Virus record (IMG/VR): IMGVR_UViG_3300047440_000434
Coordinates: 1-64,000 of that record
DNA length: 64,000 nt
Reading direction: 5' to 3' (one strand)
Source of the DNA: a virus
The notes below the pieces were generated by a model. It made no database searches and was not told the DNA's origin. It was given only the letters and a program-made list of their open reading frames with translations. The translations under genes were made by a program, and so were the position numbers. Shown piece after piece: positions 27,593 to 38,400 of the stretch. The first letter of the stretch is position 1. Each line of letters starts with the position of its first letter.

Positions 27593-28266
27593 TCGACCAG
27601 AACAAGCTCAACGAGGCATCCGAACAGGCGCACAAAACCGGCTTACGGGTGCTGCAGGGTTTCCGCCTGGACACCACCGACCAGGGCCACGTCATGGCGT
27701 TGCTCCACCACATGAACCCCGGTCAGGGCACCAAGTGGGTGGATGTAGGATGCGGCTTCGGCGAGCCCGCCAAGCTGATGAAAGAGCTACGGCCCGACCT
27801 GCTGTTCTGGCTGGTGAACAACAACACGTTCCAGCTGTCGAAATGTCCCACCGACATGCCGACGTTCTGCTGCGACATGAACGAGATGCCCTTTGATCGT
27901 GAAGAGTTCGACGGGGCGATGTTCCTTTATTCGCTGTGCCACACGGACGATTTCGTCATCACGTTGCGTGAGGCGGCGCGCGTGGTGCGACCGGGCGGCA
28001 AGCTGTTCGTCTACGACTACGTTCGTTTCGAGGGCGACGACCAGCTGTCCATGGACCACCTGAACGCGCGGTTCATCCCCTTCGACATGCTGCGCGCCGT
28101 GGCCAGGGCGGGCGACTGGGAGTTCGAGTCGTTCGTGTTACCCCGAGGCAGCGACGCGATCTTCCGGTCCGTCATGCCGAACCAGTATTTATACGCGCAG
28201 ATCTTCAGGGGGCTCCGTCCGATCATATGGAAAGCGACTCGAACGGGATGGCTTCCCAAGGCATGA
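27589..28266 (+). CDS. Class I SAM-dependent methyltransferase
   Basis: 225 aa from ATG 27589 (ATGA overlap). Motif I VDVGCGFGEPA at about residues 47-57; an acidic motif II region (MNEMPFDREEFDGAMFLYSLCHTDD); post-motif TLREAARVVRPGGKLFVYDYV, as in small-molecule methyltransferases. The DNA-methylase (D/N)PPY motif is absent, so DNA-base methylation is unlikely. It stands with a GNAT and a PP-loop enzyme inside the virion operon, so virion protein or small-molecule modification is possible. Confidence 0.75.
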   Translation: MIDQNKLNEASEQAHKTGLRVLQGFRLDTTDQGHVMALLHHMNPGQGTKWVDVGCGFGEPAKLMKELRPDLLFWLVNNNTFQLSKCPTDMPTFCCDMNEMPFDREEFDGAMFLYSLCHTDDFVITLREAARVVRPGGKLFVYDYVRFEGDDQLSMDHLNARFIPFDMLRAVARAGDWEFESFVLPRGSDAIFRSVMPNQYLYAQIFRGLRPIIWKATRTGWLPKA

Positions 28267-29000
28267 TCGACCTCGCGCCCTTGTTGCGGCACGCCCCCGG
28301 CAAGCGCGCCCTGTCGTTCTCCGGTGGCAAGGACTCGATGGCGGTCGTGGAGTTACTACGGGAGTATCTCGATGAGATCACGATCTACCATCTCGATACG
28401 GGTGACCTGCTGCCCGAGATGCGCGAAAGCGTTGCGCGCGTGGAAGCGTTCGCGCCTCACTTCGTTCGTGTTCAGACGGACGTATCGGCGTGGATCGCCG
28501 TTCATGGATTGCCGACAGACCTGCTCCCTTTCCACAGCCACGCTGTCGGGCATCACCTTGGACAAGCTACCGCTCACTTGGTCGGGCGTTACGACTGCTG
28601 TTACGCGAACCTGATGTGGCCGTTATTCGAGCGCGTCTACAAAGACGGCTGCTCGTTGTTGATACGCGGCACCAAGCGGGTGGACATGCCCCGGTTGCCA
28701 GCCGAGGACGGCACGGTCGCCGACGGGGTGGAACTCTGGTATCCGCTGTTGAACTGGTCGAACGATCAGGTGTTCGCCTATCTCGGGGAGCGCGATGTAC
28801 CGCTCCCGCGTGTCTATGATTATGTAACGAACTCGCCCGAGTGCGCGCGTTGTTCCGCGTGGTGGGGTGAGGGGCGATCCGCCTACCTGAAGAAATACCA
28901 CCCGGAACTATGGGCTCAGTACGACGCGCGGCTGCAGGTGATCATCGACGCCGTGGCACCGTCGCTGGCCCTGCTCCGACAAGAAGCGGGGATAACGTAG
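28263..29000 (+). CDS. PAPS-reductase-like PP-loop enzyme
   Basis: 245 aa from ATG 28263 (ATGA overlap); ATG 28227 would give 257 aa. PP-loop SGGKDS at residues 20-25 and IYHLDTGDLLPEMRE follow the PAPS reductase/ATP-pyrophosphatase fold. ECARCSAWWGEG near the end gives a Cys pair. Such enzymes activate sulphate, tRNA or nucleotides with ATP; CysH-type and DndC-type proteins are the nearest known relatives by motif. Partner genes of DNA phosphorothioation are absent here. Substrate unknown. Copy 28352-28368 lies inside it. Confidence 0.7.
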   Translation: MIDLAPLLRHAPGKRALSFSGGKDSMAVVELLREYLDEITIYHLDTGDLLPEMRESVARVEAFAPHFVRVQTDVSAWIAVHGLPTDLLPFHSHAVGHHLGQATAHLVGRYDCCYANLMWPLFERVYKDGCSLLIRGTKRVDMPRLPAEDGTVADGVELWYPLLNWSNDQVFAYLGERDVPLPRVYDYVTNSPECARCSAWWGEGRSAYLKKYHPELWAQYDARLQVIIDAVAPSLALLRQEAGIT

Positions 29001-32000
29001 ATGGCGCTGTATCTGGGATCTTTCGCTGGTGGGATGTTCAGCGGCGCGCAGAGCATCTTCGGCCTGTATAAAGAGTATCAGGGCGTCAAGCGCCAGTCGG
29101 AACTCGACGACATCGCCGACAAGCGCAAGGCCGCGCGCGACGAGGAAGAGGCGGGGATCAAAAAGGGCGTCGGCGGCTCTCGCGCCGTGCCCGGCACGCA
29201 GGACTTTACCGGGACCGGCGGCGAACAATACGGCCCGCCCGCGCCGACGCCAGCATCCGCGCCGGGGGGCGAACAATACGGCCCGCCGGAAGCGCCGGAA
29301 CAGTATGGCCCACCGGAAGCGCCGGAACAGTATGGCCCGCCGGAAGCCTACGGCCCGCCCGAATTATACGGCCCGCCCCGACCGGGCGAACAATACGGCC
29401 CGCCCGCGCCGCCCCAGCCCAACAACGTCCGCGCCGGACGCACGGGCTCTCCCCCCGGTCGCCCCGCGTCGCCGGGTATGCGCGGTCGCGGCGGTTCGGG
29501 TGTCGCCACGCCGCGTGGCCAGTACGGCCCGCCGGAAGACCCCAACATGGTGGGCGGCATCTCGCGGCAGACGTATCCCTGGGACCCGGCGAACCCCATC
29601 GGCACACAGGCAATCGGCGCGAACGGTTCCGCCGTCGACCCGCGCTCCATCCAGCCGGGTGCCGCGTCGGACGTCGCGGCGCACGAGGGCGTGCAGCCAG
29701 AGCCGTCCCCGCCCCCCTCGCGGTATCCCACGGAGGTCACCAACCAGCCGGTGGGCACGACGGTTGGTCTGGGCGGTGGCCCCAGCGCGTTGTCCCGGCC
29801 CAGCGCGATCTCGAACCAAAGCCGGATCTCGAACCAGCCGGTTGGAGCCACGACCCAGGGGGCACCAACCGGGATCTCCAGGACCGCGCCCACCAATCAG
29901 CCCATCCCGAGCCAACAGCCGGGCGGGCCTTACATGCCACCGGCCCAGCGCGATCCTCGGCCCCCGCAGCAGCAAGGCCCGACCGAAGCCATTCCGCCCG
30001 GCGAGACGGTGCGGGAGGGACCACAACAAGGCCCGCCCGAGACACAACAAGGGCCTTACATGCCGCCGCCCCAGCGGGACCCCCGGCCCCCGCAGCAGCA
30101 GGGTCCCACCGAGGCGATCCCAGGAGCGCCACCGCCGCAGGGCGTCGGTGGCCCGGTCATGCGCGGCGGTCCAGGCGTGCGCGGCGGGATGCCACAGGCG
30201 TCAGCCGAGCCGCCCTCGCTGGGACGTCGTTTGCTCAACTCCATCATCAGTCCCGCGCACGCCGAGGAGGTGCCGCACCCCGAGCGCGAGCCCGGTGCCA
30301 TTCCGCCAGGAGGTGCCAGTCCTCCCGGAGGTGCCAACGCACCCGTGGAGTTCCCCCCGAAGGGGCCGGTCCAGAACGTGCCCCCCTCGCCATTGGCGGG
30401 GCAGACCACGGCGGCACCGCCCGCGCAGACGCAGGGCATCACGACGGCGAAGCCACCCGTGGCGGCGGCACCCACGGGCGGACCGCCGTCCGCGCCAGCG
30501 GTCACGCCACCACATCCCACGGCGGGACCGGTCGCGGTGGCGGGCACCCAGGGCAAGGTCGAGCAGTCACAGTCCACGCCGCCCGTGCTGGCTCCCCCGG
30601 TGAGCGTTTCCTACTACAACCAGACCAAGGCGAGTCACCCGGAGCGCATCGCCATGGTCGAGCGCGCCATCAGGGCCGAACACGCCGAGGGGCTGGTCTC
30701 GCCCGAGTACATGCTGGCCACGATTGCCCGCGAGAACCCAGGCTGGAACAACAACATCGACCACGGCACGGGCGTGACGGGCTACCGGTCCAGCGCCAAG
30801 GGCATCGTGCAGATCATCGACAGCACGCGCCGGGGCATCGACCCGAACGGTGAACTCGACTGGCGCGACCCGGAGCAGAACATCCGGTTGGGCGTGCGGC
30901 TCTACAAGGAACAGGCGAAGTCCCTCGGTGCCAACTCATTGCAGAACGCGATGGTCTACCGCGCCGGTTACACGTTCCTGAATGGCGTCAAGAACCATGG
31001 CTGGGATGGTTATGCCGCGCTGGGTCCAGAGCAGCGCAGTCAGGTCACCGACATGATGAAAATGTTCCCCGGCACCAAGCTGGCGGACATCCCGCTCCCG
31101 GCCACGGGCGCGGGCCACGGCAGCTACGACGCGGCGGGGTTGTATCAGCGGGCGCAGAAAGAAGGCCCCGATGGGTTGCTACGCGGGCTGGCCGAGACGG
31201 GACCGGCGGGCCTCGGCATGTCGGATCGCTGGCGCGCTTACCAGGGCGCGCTGGAGGATCACCTGATCCGGTCCGGCCACCCCGAAATGGCACCCATGGC
31301 GGCTGAGTGGACCGCGCAGATGTCGCACCAGGGGACCATCTCCAACCTCATCGCCGCCGATCAGGCGATCATGGGCGGGGACGCGCACACGGCCATCCAG
31401 TATCTCGCCAAGGCGCACGCGTTCTTCCCCGACGGCACCTACGCGCGTTTCGGTGCCGACGATAAGGGCCAGATCTGGGGCTACCAGATCTCCGAACAGA
31501 GCGGCAAACCCACCGGCCCGCCCCGGATGGTCACGCACGATGACGTGGCGAAGATGATGGTCGGGCTGCAGAACCCGGTGACCTACGTGAAGACCATGCA
31601 GGAGATGCGGAAGAACAACGCCGCCATTGATCTGAGCGAAGCGCACGCGGACTACTACAAGCAGTTGCCGGGCATCAAAGAAGAACAGATGAAAGCGGCG
31701 CAGGAGAAGGAAGCCGCGCGGCAACAGGCGGCGCAGGAGAAGGAAGCCGCGCGCCAGCAGTCGGCGACCGAGAAAGCCGCCGCCGCCGAGAAAGCGAGGA
31801 TCGAGAAGCAGGACCTCATCGCCGGGCACACCAAGGACGTCGATGACGAAACGGCCAAGGTCTACCCGCCCGAGCCGACGGACTCCGCGCGGTTCACGCC
31901 AGAGGAATACCCGATGGCGGCGAACGTCTACCGCCAGCTTCGCAAGCACCCGGAGGTGGGTGGTGCCGACATGAGCGGCACCGACGCCTACCGTCTCGCC

Positions 32001-32459
32001 AACGGCCTCGCCGCCGGGGCGACGGAGGGCTCCAAGAACCCGCAGCTGAAGATGCAGTTGCTGCCCTCCAACAAGGAGGGCCAGGAACCGGCCTGGGCCA
32101 TCACGGACAAGGACGGCAAGGTCCAGAGGCTGTTGACCTACCAGCAGGGCGAATACGTGCGCGGCATCATCGGGCTCGCCGGGTCGGCACCCTTGAAGGC
32201 GGGCGCGCCCCCCGGCGCGGCGGCACCCGCGCCAGCCGCCGCTCCCGCGCAACCAGCGCCAGCGGCACGGCCACGGGCGTTGCCTGGACCGGGCGGTTAC
32301 GCGCCACCGGCTCCCCCGCCAGCGCCAGCCGCGCCCTTGCAGGTGCGGCCACCCGCGCCCCGGCAGACCGGCACGAACCCGCGTGGGCCAGAGCCGGACG
32401 ATCCGATCTTCGGCAAGATGTCGGCCTTACCGAGGCAGGGCATATCCAGGATGGCATGA
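29001..32459 (+). CDS. Ejection protein with lytic transglycosylase domain
   Basis: 1152 aa. Order: N-terminal helix region; eight YGPP units (residues about 75-180); a very long Pro/Gly/Gln-rich disordered part to about 540; SLT-like lysozyme domain about 552-700, with the likely catalytic Glu in ATIARENPGW and GIVQIIDSTRR, DPEQNIRLGVRLYKEQAK. Further on, a charged coiled coil about 893-945 (KEAARQQAAQEKE) and a Pro/Ala-rich tail. By family (T7 gp16-type) it opens peptidoglycan as DNA enters the host. That implies a walled Gram-negative host. Confidence 0.8.
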   Translation: MALYLGSFAGGMFSGAQSIFGLYKEYQGVKRQSELDDIADKRKAARDEEEAGIKKGVGGSRAVPGTQDFTGTGGEQYGPPAPTPASAPGGEQYGPPEAPEQYGPPEAPEQYGPPEAYGPPELYGPPRPGEQYGPPAPPQPNNVRAGRTGSPPGRPASPGMRGRGGSGVATPRGQYGPPEDPNMVGGISRQTYPWDPANPIGTQAIGANGSAVDPRSIQPGAASDVAAHEGVQPEPSPPPSRYPTEVTNQPVGTTVGLGGGPSALSRPSAISNQSRISNQPVGATTQGAPTGISRTAPTNQPIPSQQPGGPYMPPAQRDPRPPQQQGPTEAIPPGETVREGPQQGPPETQQGPYMPPPQRDPRPPQQQGPTEAIPGAPPPQGVGGPVMRGGPGVRGGMPQASAEPPSLGRRLLNSIISPAHAEEVPHPEREPGAIPPGGASPPGGANAPVEFPPKGPVQNVPPSPLAGQTTAAPPAQTQGITTAKPPVAAAPTGGPPSAPAVTPPHPTAGPVAVAGTQGKVEQSQSTPPVLAPPVSVSYYNQTKASHPERIAMVERAIRAEHAEGLVSPEYMLATIARENPGWNNNIDHGTGVTGYRSSAKGIVQIIDSTRRGIDPNGELDWRDPEQNIRLGVRLYKEQAKSLGANSLQNAMVYRAGYTFLNGVKNHGWDGYAALGPEQRSQVTDMMKMFPGTKLADIPLPATGAGHGSYDAAGLYQRAQKEGPDGLLRGLAETGPAGLGMSDRWRAYQGALEDHLIRSGHPEMAPMAAEWTAQMSHQGTISNLIAADQAIMGGDAHTAIQYLAKAHAFFPDGTYARFGADDKGQIWGYQISEQSGKPTGPPRMVTHDDVAKMMVGLQNPVTYVKTMQEMRKNNAAIDLSEAHADYYKQLPGIKEEQMKAAQEKEAARQQAAQEKEAARQQSATEKAAAAEKARIEKQDLIAGHTKDVDDETAKVYPPEPTDSARFTPEEYPMAANVYRQLRKHPEVGGADMSGTDAYRLANGLAAGATEGSKNPQLKMQLLPSNKEGQEPAWAITDKDGKVQRLLTYQQGEYVRGIIGLAGSAPLKAGAPPGAAAPAPAAAPAQPAPAARPRALPGPGGYAPPAPPPAPAAPLQVRPPAPRQTGTNPRGPEPDDPIFGKMSALPRQGISRMA

Positions 32460-32462
32460 ACC

Positions 32463-35400
32463 ATGGCGTATGATCCCGACGACGATGCCGAACTCGATAC
32501 TCCGGTAGTAAGCGAAGGCCCGGCTGACCCGGAGCGAGAGTCGGCGTGGGACTGGCGCGAGCAACAGGCCACACAGCCCACCGCGCTGCCGCAACGCCCG
32601 TTGCAGGGACCGGCGCAACCGGCGCAGCCGGAACAGGCACCAGCGCCTAAAACGGGACTGACGCGGGTCAACGCCCCGTCGCTGGCTGACCGGGCGTTCG
32701 CCAAGCGGGCACCCCGGCTTGAGGATTACGATACCGCGAACCCGATCATGACCGTCGGGAACGCGCGCGAGCCACCGCCGCCCGAGGCGGGCGTCGGGTC
32801 GAACCTGCTGAGCGTGGTATGGAAGGGCGTGCTGTCCAACGCCGCCGATATCATGGGCGCGGCGCGTTTCGCGGAACAACAACTCACGTCCGATCCCGAG
32901 ACGAACACCTGGATCGAGGAGCAGCGCAAGTCACTCGAAGAGCAGGTCGCCAAGGATTACTCGGACCCTAAACTCCAAAAGATCATGTCGGCCAGCTGGA
33001 TGTCGATGTTCGGCGGCAGCACCGACGCCAAGGGCAACCATATCCCCACCCCCGGTGAGGTCGGGTGGATGAACTACTTCATGTACAACACGGCCTCGAT
33101 GATCCCCACGGTCGCGCTGGCCGTGCTACCGGCGACGACCACGGCCAAGGTCGCCACCAAGCTCATGTCGTCGATGGGCGCGGTGTCGAAGACGGCCAAG
33201 GCGGTCGGCACGGCTGCGAGCATCGGCGAGTCGGCGGGACAGTTCGGCCTTCAGAACATGGGCGCGCTCTACAACAGCGTGTCCGAGGAAGTGATGCGGA
33301 CGCCGGAAGCGGAGATGCGCAAGTCTCACGCTTACGTGGAACTGCGTAACACCGGTCAGTCCGACGAACAGGCCAAACAAACCCTCATCAAACAGACCAT
33401 TCCGCCGATGGCGCTTCAGGCGTTGCTGGTGGGCGGCGCGGTCGGAGCCGGGTTCCTCGGCATGGCGGCGCGCGGCGGGATCGCACCGCTGGTGGGTCAG
33501 GGACTGAAGGCGCGCATCGTCGGCGCGGGCGTCGGCGCGACCGAGATGGGCGCGATGATGGGCGGGCAAGCCGCCGCCAATACGGCCCTGGGCCAACAGG
33601 CCGAGCAGGGTATCGGCATCCGCGAGGGCTACGACACCGACGCGATCCGCGCCAACGCCGTCGCGGCGGCGGGCGGAAGCCTGGGCATGGGTGCCACGTT
33701 CGGGGCCTACCATCCGCCCGTGGCGAGGCCGCGCGCCGAGCCGCGCCCCGCGCCGGACGTGGCCCCCGATCACGACGCGGCACTGAGGGCGGCGTTGCCG
33801 CAGCCAGACGCCGCGCCCGATACGAGTATGCCACCACCCGAGCGCAACCCGCTGGCGACCGCGCCGCCGCCCGAGGCCGCGCCGGGCGAGCAGCAGGAGA
33901 TGTTCCATCCCACCCAGCACGGCCCCACGGTCGAGCCGGGCATGGCACCCGAGCCCCCGGCTCCCGAGCGCACGGAGTTTCCACCCTCCATGTCGCCCGT
34001 GGACACTGGTGATCGCACGCCCGGCTACAGGGAACCACAACACCCATCGTATGCGCTCACCGAGCCAGAGCCCGGCAAGCGTCCGGCGGTCAAACCGCCA
34101 GAGCCCGGCTTGCCCATCGTCACCGAGCCGACGGCGGACCCTGGGCTGGGGATGCACGGAGCGGAGCAGCCGGACCTGCTGGGCGGCGAGCCGACGCGCT
34201 ACGCGCCGCCACCAGAGTCCACACCCCCGGCACCCGTGGAAGCGACAGCCGCCCCACGAACTGTCGACAGTTCACGGGGCGGATCGCGCGCGGCACCGGG
34301 AGAACCACCTCCATCGGCGGGTATGAAGGTCGGGGATATCCGTGACGCGCTGATGTCGGAACACGGCATGAGCCTGTCCGACGTGAAGGGCATGAGCGCC
34401 GCCGACGCGCGAGCGCGCTATGATAAACTCTCGGCGCAAGCTAGGGTTGGCGAGGGTTCAGCCCCCACGACTGGCGAGCGGTCACGCCCCGGCGAACCAG
34501 TAGTGGCCCCGCCGACCGGAGAGGCTCACTCCCCTCAAACGTCGGCGGGGGTTGAGACCCCGGCCACGAAAGCCGTGGCGGCGATGGGTGAAGCCAAGGC
34601 GGCGGCGGGCGAGGCCAAGGCGGCGGGCGAGTTGCGGGCGCGCCTGGACTCGTCGAAGAAAGCCCTGGACGAAGCCAAGGCGGCACGCGAGGCCACTCCC
34701 ACGCACGGCCCCGAGCCGCGCGTCACCGAACTCGCGGCGGAAGTGGCGGCGACCAAGGACTTCCGGCCCGCGTCGGAACCTACTCCGGTAGTAAAAACCC
34801 CAACGGTGTCCGAGACGCTGAAAGAGGCACAGGCGGCGAAGGGTCCGCCCGATGCTCAGAAGCGCAAGGAACTGCGCGCCCTCGGTGTCCCCAAAGCTGG
34901 CAAGATGAACAAGGCCGAGCTTCAGGAAACCTACGCGCGCGTGATGAAGGAGCAGGAGGAAGCCAAGCGCGGCTTCGTCGCCGAGCCCGTCAAGCCGCCC
35001 GAGCCCACCAAGGCGAGGATCACGCTCGAAGCCGAAGCGCCCAAGGCCGCGCCCAAGGCGGCTGAACCCAAGGCCGCGCCCAAAGTGCCCGAGCCCAGGG
35101 TCGCGCCCAAAGCGGCTGAACCGGCGGTCAGGGGCACGCTCAGGGCATCTCCCAAAGCCGCCGAGAAACTCAAGGAAGCCGCGCCCAAACCGGTCGAGAA
35201 GAAGGTCGATGCGCGGGCCGAACTATCGGAAGAGGAAGCCACGGCTGATCGCGCCAAGGAGATCGCGCGCGGTAAGGCCATGGAGGATATCGGCTTCGTC
35301 ACGCGGAACACGGTCAACCGCGCGCCGCCCGGCACGCCCATGCACAGGGCCATGCGTCAGGCGGTCGAGGATCTGGGGCGGCTGGTCAACCTGACCGATG

Positions 35401-38400
35401 GTTCGCGCGAGCATATCACCGACGTGACCAACCGCATGTTGGAGCCCCGGTCCGGCGATACCGAGATCGCGGCCAAGGCTCGCGCCGAAGTCGCCAAGGC
35501 TTACTACGAGCGTAACATTGGCGAGAAATACAACGAGCGCACGGGCGATGAAGAGGGAGCCCCGGTCAGCGAAGCCGCCGCCGCGCAAGCGGAAGAGGTC
35601 GCCGAGCGCACCGCGTCCGCCGCGCAAGGTCCGGCCAAGGCCGAGGACATCGAGGCCAAGGGCACGGGCGGCGGCACGGGCGAGAGCGCCGGGCAGACCA
35701 TGGGCCTGGAGACCAAGAACCAGGACGTCACCAAGACATCCAACTCGGATCGCAAAGCCGGTGACTGGTTCAAGAAGATCCTCGATACGTCCGACCCGAC
35801 GACGGTGCATGACGCCGCCGATACTTACGACAACGTAAACGGCAGGGGACGCCCCCGCGACAAGGAGTATGCCACCCTCGCCGACGCGCTCGCCACCGAG
35901 ATCAAGCGCGTCAACACCGCGTCTAACTCCAAGCTGTTCCGGGATAATCTGGCCGAGATCGCCAAGCGGAAGATCGAGGGGAAGCCGGGCACTGACGCTT
36001 ACGAGGCGCGGGTCAAGAAGCGCGACGCGGCGATGGACCGGATGACGGACGCGCTGAAGGACTTCGAGCCCGAGCGCATCCAGCAACTGGAAGCCGCGCT
36101 CAAGGAGCTTACCGACGCGGGCCGGGGCAAGCGCGCTGATATCGGCGCGAAGATGGGCGAGCGTATCGCCCGGTCGCACGAACTGGCACCCGACGCGCCG
36201 CGCGTCCTGAAGATGGCGCGTGACCCGCGTCTGAGCGCGGGCGTCGAGAACCTTATTCGCACATCGGAACGGAACGATGTCGAGTTGACCGACCGGGACG
36301 TGCTGAACCACATCATCAACGATCCGCTCGTTCGCAAAGAACGTCCGGCGTTGCGGGCGCTGGCCCAGCAACTGATCAAGGTGGCGCGGGACGTGCAGGT
36401 CATGACGCCGCTGCGCGCGTTCGAGCAAGGCCGCATCACCAAGGAAGACTACAACGCCTACACGGCGTTTGGCCGGTTCGATGCCAAGGACGGCAAGGGC
36501 AACGACTTCATCACCATCAACATCGACAGGGACCACCCGCAGGGCACGCACCTTGAGACGGCGCTGCACGAGATCACGCACTCGGCTTACTCCGACTACA
36601 TCGCGTCGCTGGAGAAACAAGATCCGACCCACCCGGATCTGCTGGCGCTGGAAGCCATGCGGACGGAGATCGGCTGGCTCGCTTACGAAGCGCACAAAAA
36701 GGGCGAACTGGACAGCGTGGCGTACGAGAACATCCGTTACGCGACCAGCGATCCGCACGAATTTCACACCATGATGATGAGCAACGCCGACCTGCACGCG
36801 TTCACCGCGTCGCGGAAGGCACCCACGGACCTTACCGACGCGCTGGCCCGGCTGGGTCACTGGCCGCGCACCGGGACCCTGCGGTCCATCTGGAACAGCT
36901 TCACCAACATGGTGCGCAAATCGCTGGGCTTCGAGAAACCGAAGTCCGAAGCTGAATACACGCTGTTCGATCACGTCATCCAGCCCGTCACCGACATCGC
37001 CAATCGCGCGGCGAAGTTCAACCGGCAGCTGTTCCCGCGCGACGAAGCGGGCGTGTTGTTGCACGACCGGGCGATACGCACCGACGCCGAGCCGCTGAAC
37101 TGGGGTATGCGCGACGTGCTGGGCGACAGAGCGGGCGAGGTGGCCACCCGCGCCCTGGCTCTGGCGGGCGACCGGCTCAAGCCGCCAGCCGTGCACAACC
37201 TGCTGCAGACCATCCACCTCGACCGGATGGTGGATCGCTACGGTAGTAAATTCCAGGACGGCGCGGTCAACCACATCAAGAACGTCCGCACGGCGGTGGA
37301 GCGGGCCGGGGTGGCGAGCCGCCGGTTCCTCGACAAGTTCAGCGCCGAAGCGGGCGAGATCACCCGCGAGCTTGTCAAACACGATGACGTGGCCGAACTG
37401 ATGAACGACGCGGGTTATGCCCGTGCCGCGCTGGGCACGCGCGATGCCGCCGCCAACGCGCATCTGACCTCACGCGAGGAGCGCGCGACGCTGGCGGCGT
37501 TGCAGACCAAGTTCGATACGATGCCCGCCGAGAAGCAGGAACTGTACAAGAAGACCCGAGATTTCCTGAACAAAAAGTATGCCGCCGAGCGGGACGCGGT
37601 ATCCAACAACCTGATCAATCGTTTCATGCCGGGTTCGTCGGACGCCGAGAAGGCGACGATGCGCGACATCCTGAAGAGCAAGACCAAACTCGATGCGTTC
37701 CTGAAGAAGCCCGAGAACTTCGCCATCGCCGACGAGAGCAAGCGCATCGCCAAGGGCATGGCCCATCTGACGCGGCTGGGCTTCGTCGACGGCGACTACT
37801 TCCCCATGCGCCGCTACGGCGACTTCGTGGTGGAGTATGGCGGGCAGCACGGCGATCCTGGGTATGGCGTGCAGTTCTTCGAGGGTGCCAGCGAGGCGGC
37901 GGCGTTCCGCAACAAGATGCTGGCCGACGGCGTGCCGGACGTGAGTTCGGTGCGCGAGCGCAACTCCATCGTCCAGCGTGGCGAGATGCGCCTGTCGCCC
38001 GTGGTCGAGCAGATGATCGACGCGGTGAAGAAGGACCCCGCGTTGCGGGCGCACGCGGCGCAACTGGAGGAAATGGCGGGGCACCTGCAGCTTCAGTACG
38101 CGTCGGGCTGGGAGAAGGACGCCGCCAAGCGCAAGTATGTGCTGGGCGCGTCCAAGGACGTGGCCCGCGCCATCGCCACCGACCTGGAAGCCTCGGGCCG
38201 TCGCATCGGCACCATCGAGCACGGCGGCGAGCGGGACGCCGCGCTGGAAGCGATGAAGCACTTCAACGACGCCACGGGCCGGGACCCCAACAACGCCGAC
38301 AACACGGACCGGGACCGGGTTTATCACGAGTTGCAGCAGCGGTTCCAAAAGGGAGCCGAGATCAACCACACCGGCTGGCGCGGCATGGCCCGGCGCTTCT

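Noticed and set aside
28263-29000. PP-loop gene as part of a DNA phosphorothioation (Dnd) system
   Set aside because: No DndA, B, D or E type genes occur in the window; the motif alone does not justify it.
35223-37463. 746-aa minus-strand frame opposite the giant ejection protein
   Set aside because: GC-rich codon use opens the reverse frame; it has no recognisable domain or start signal and lies wholly inside a real gene.
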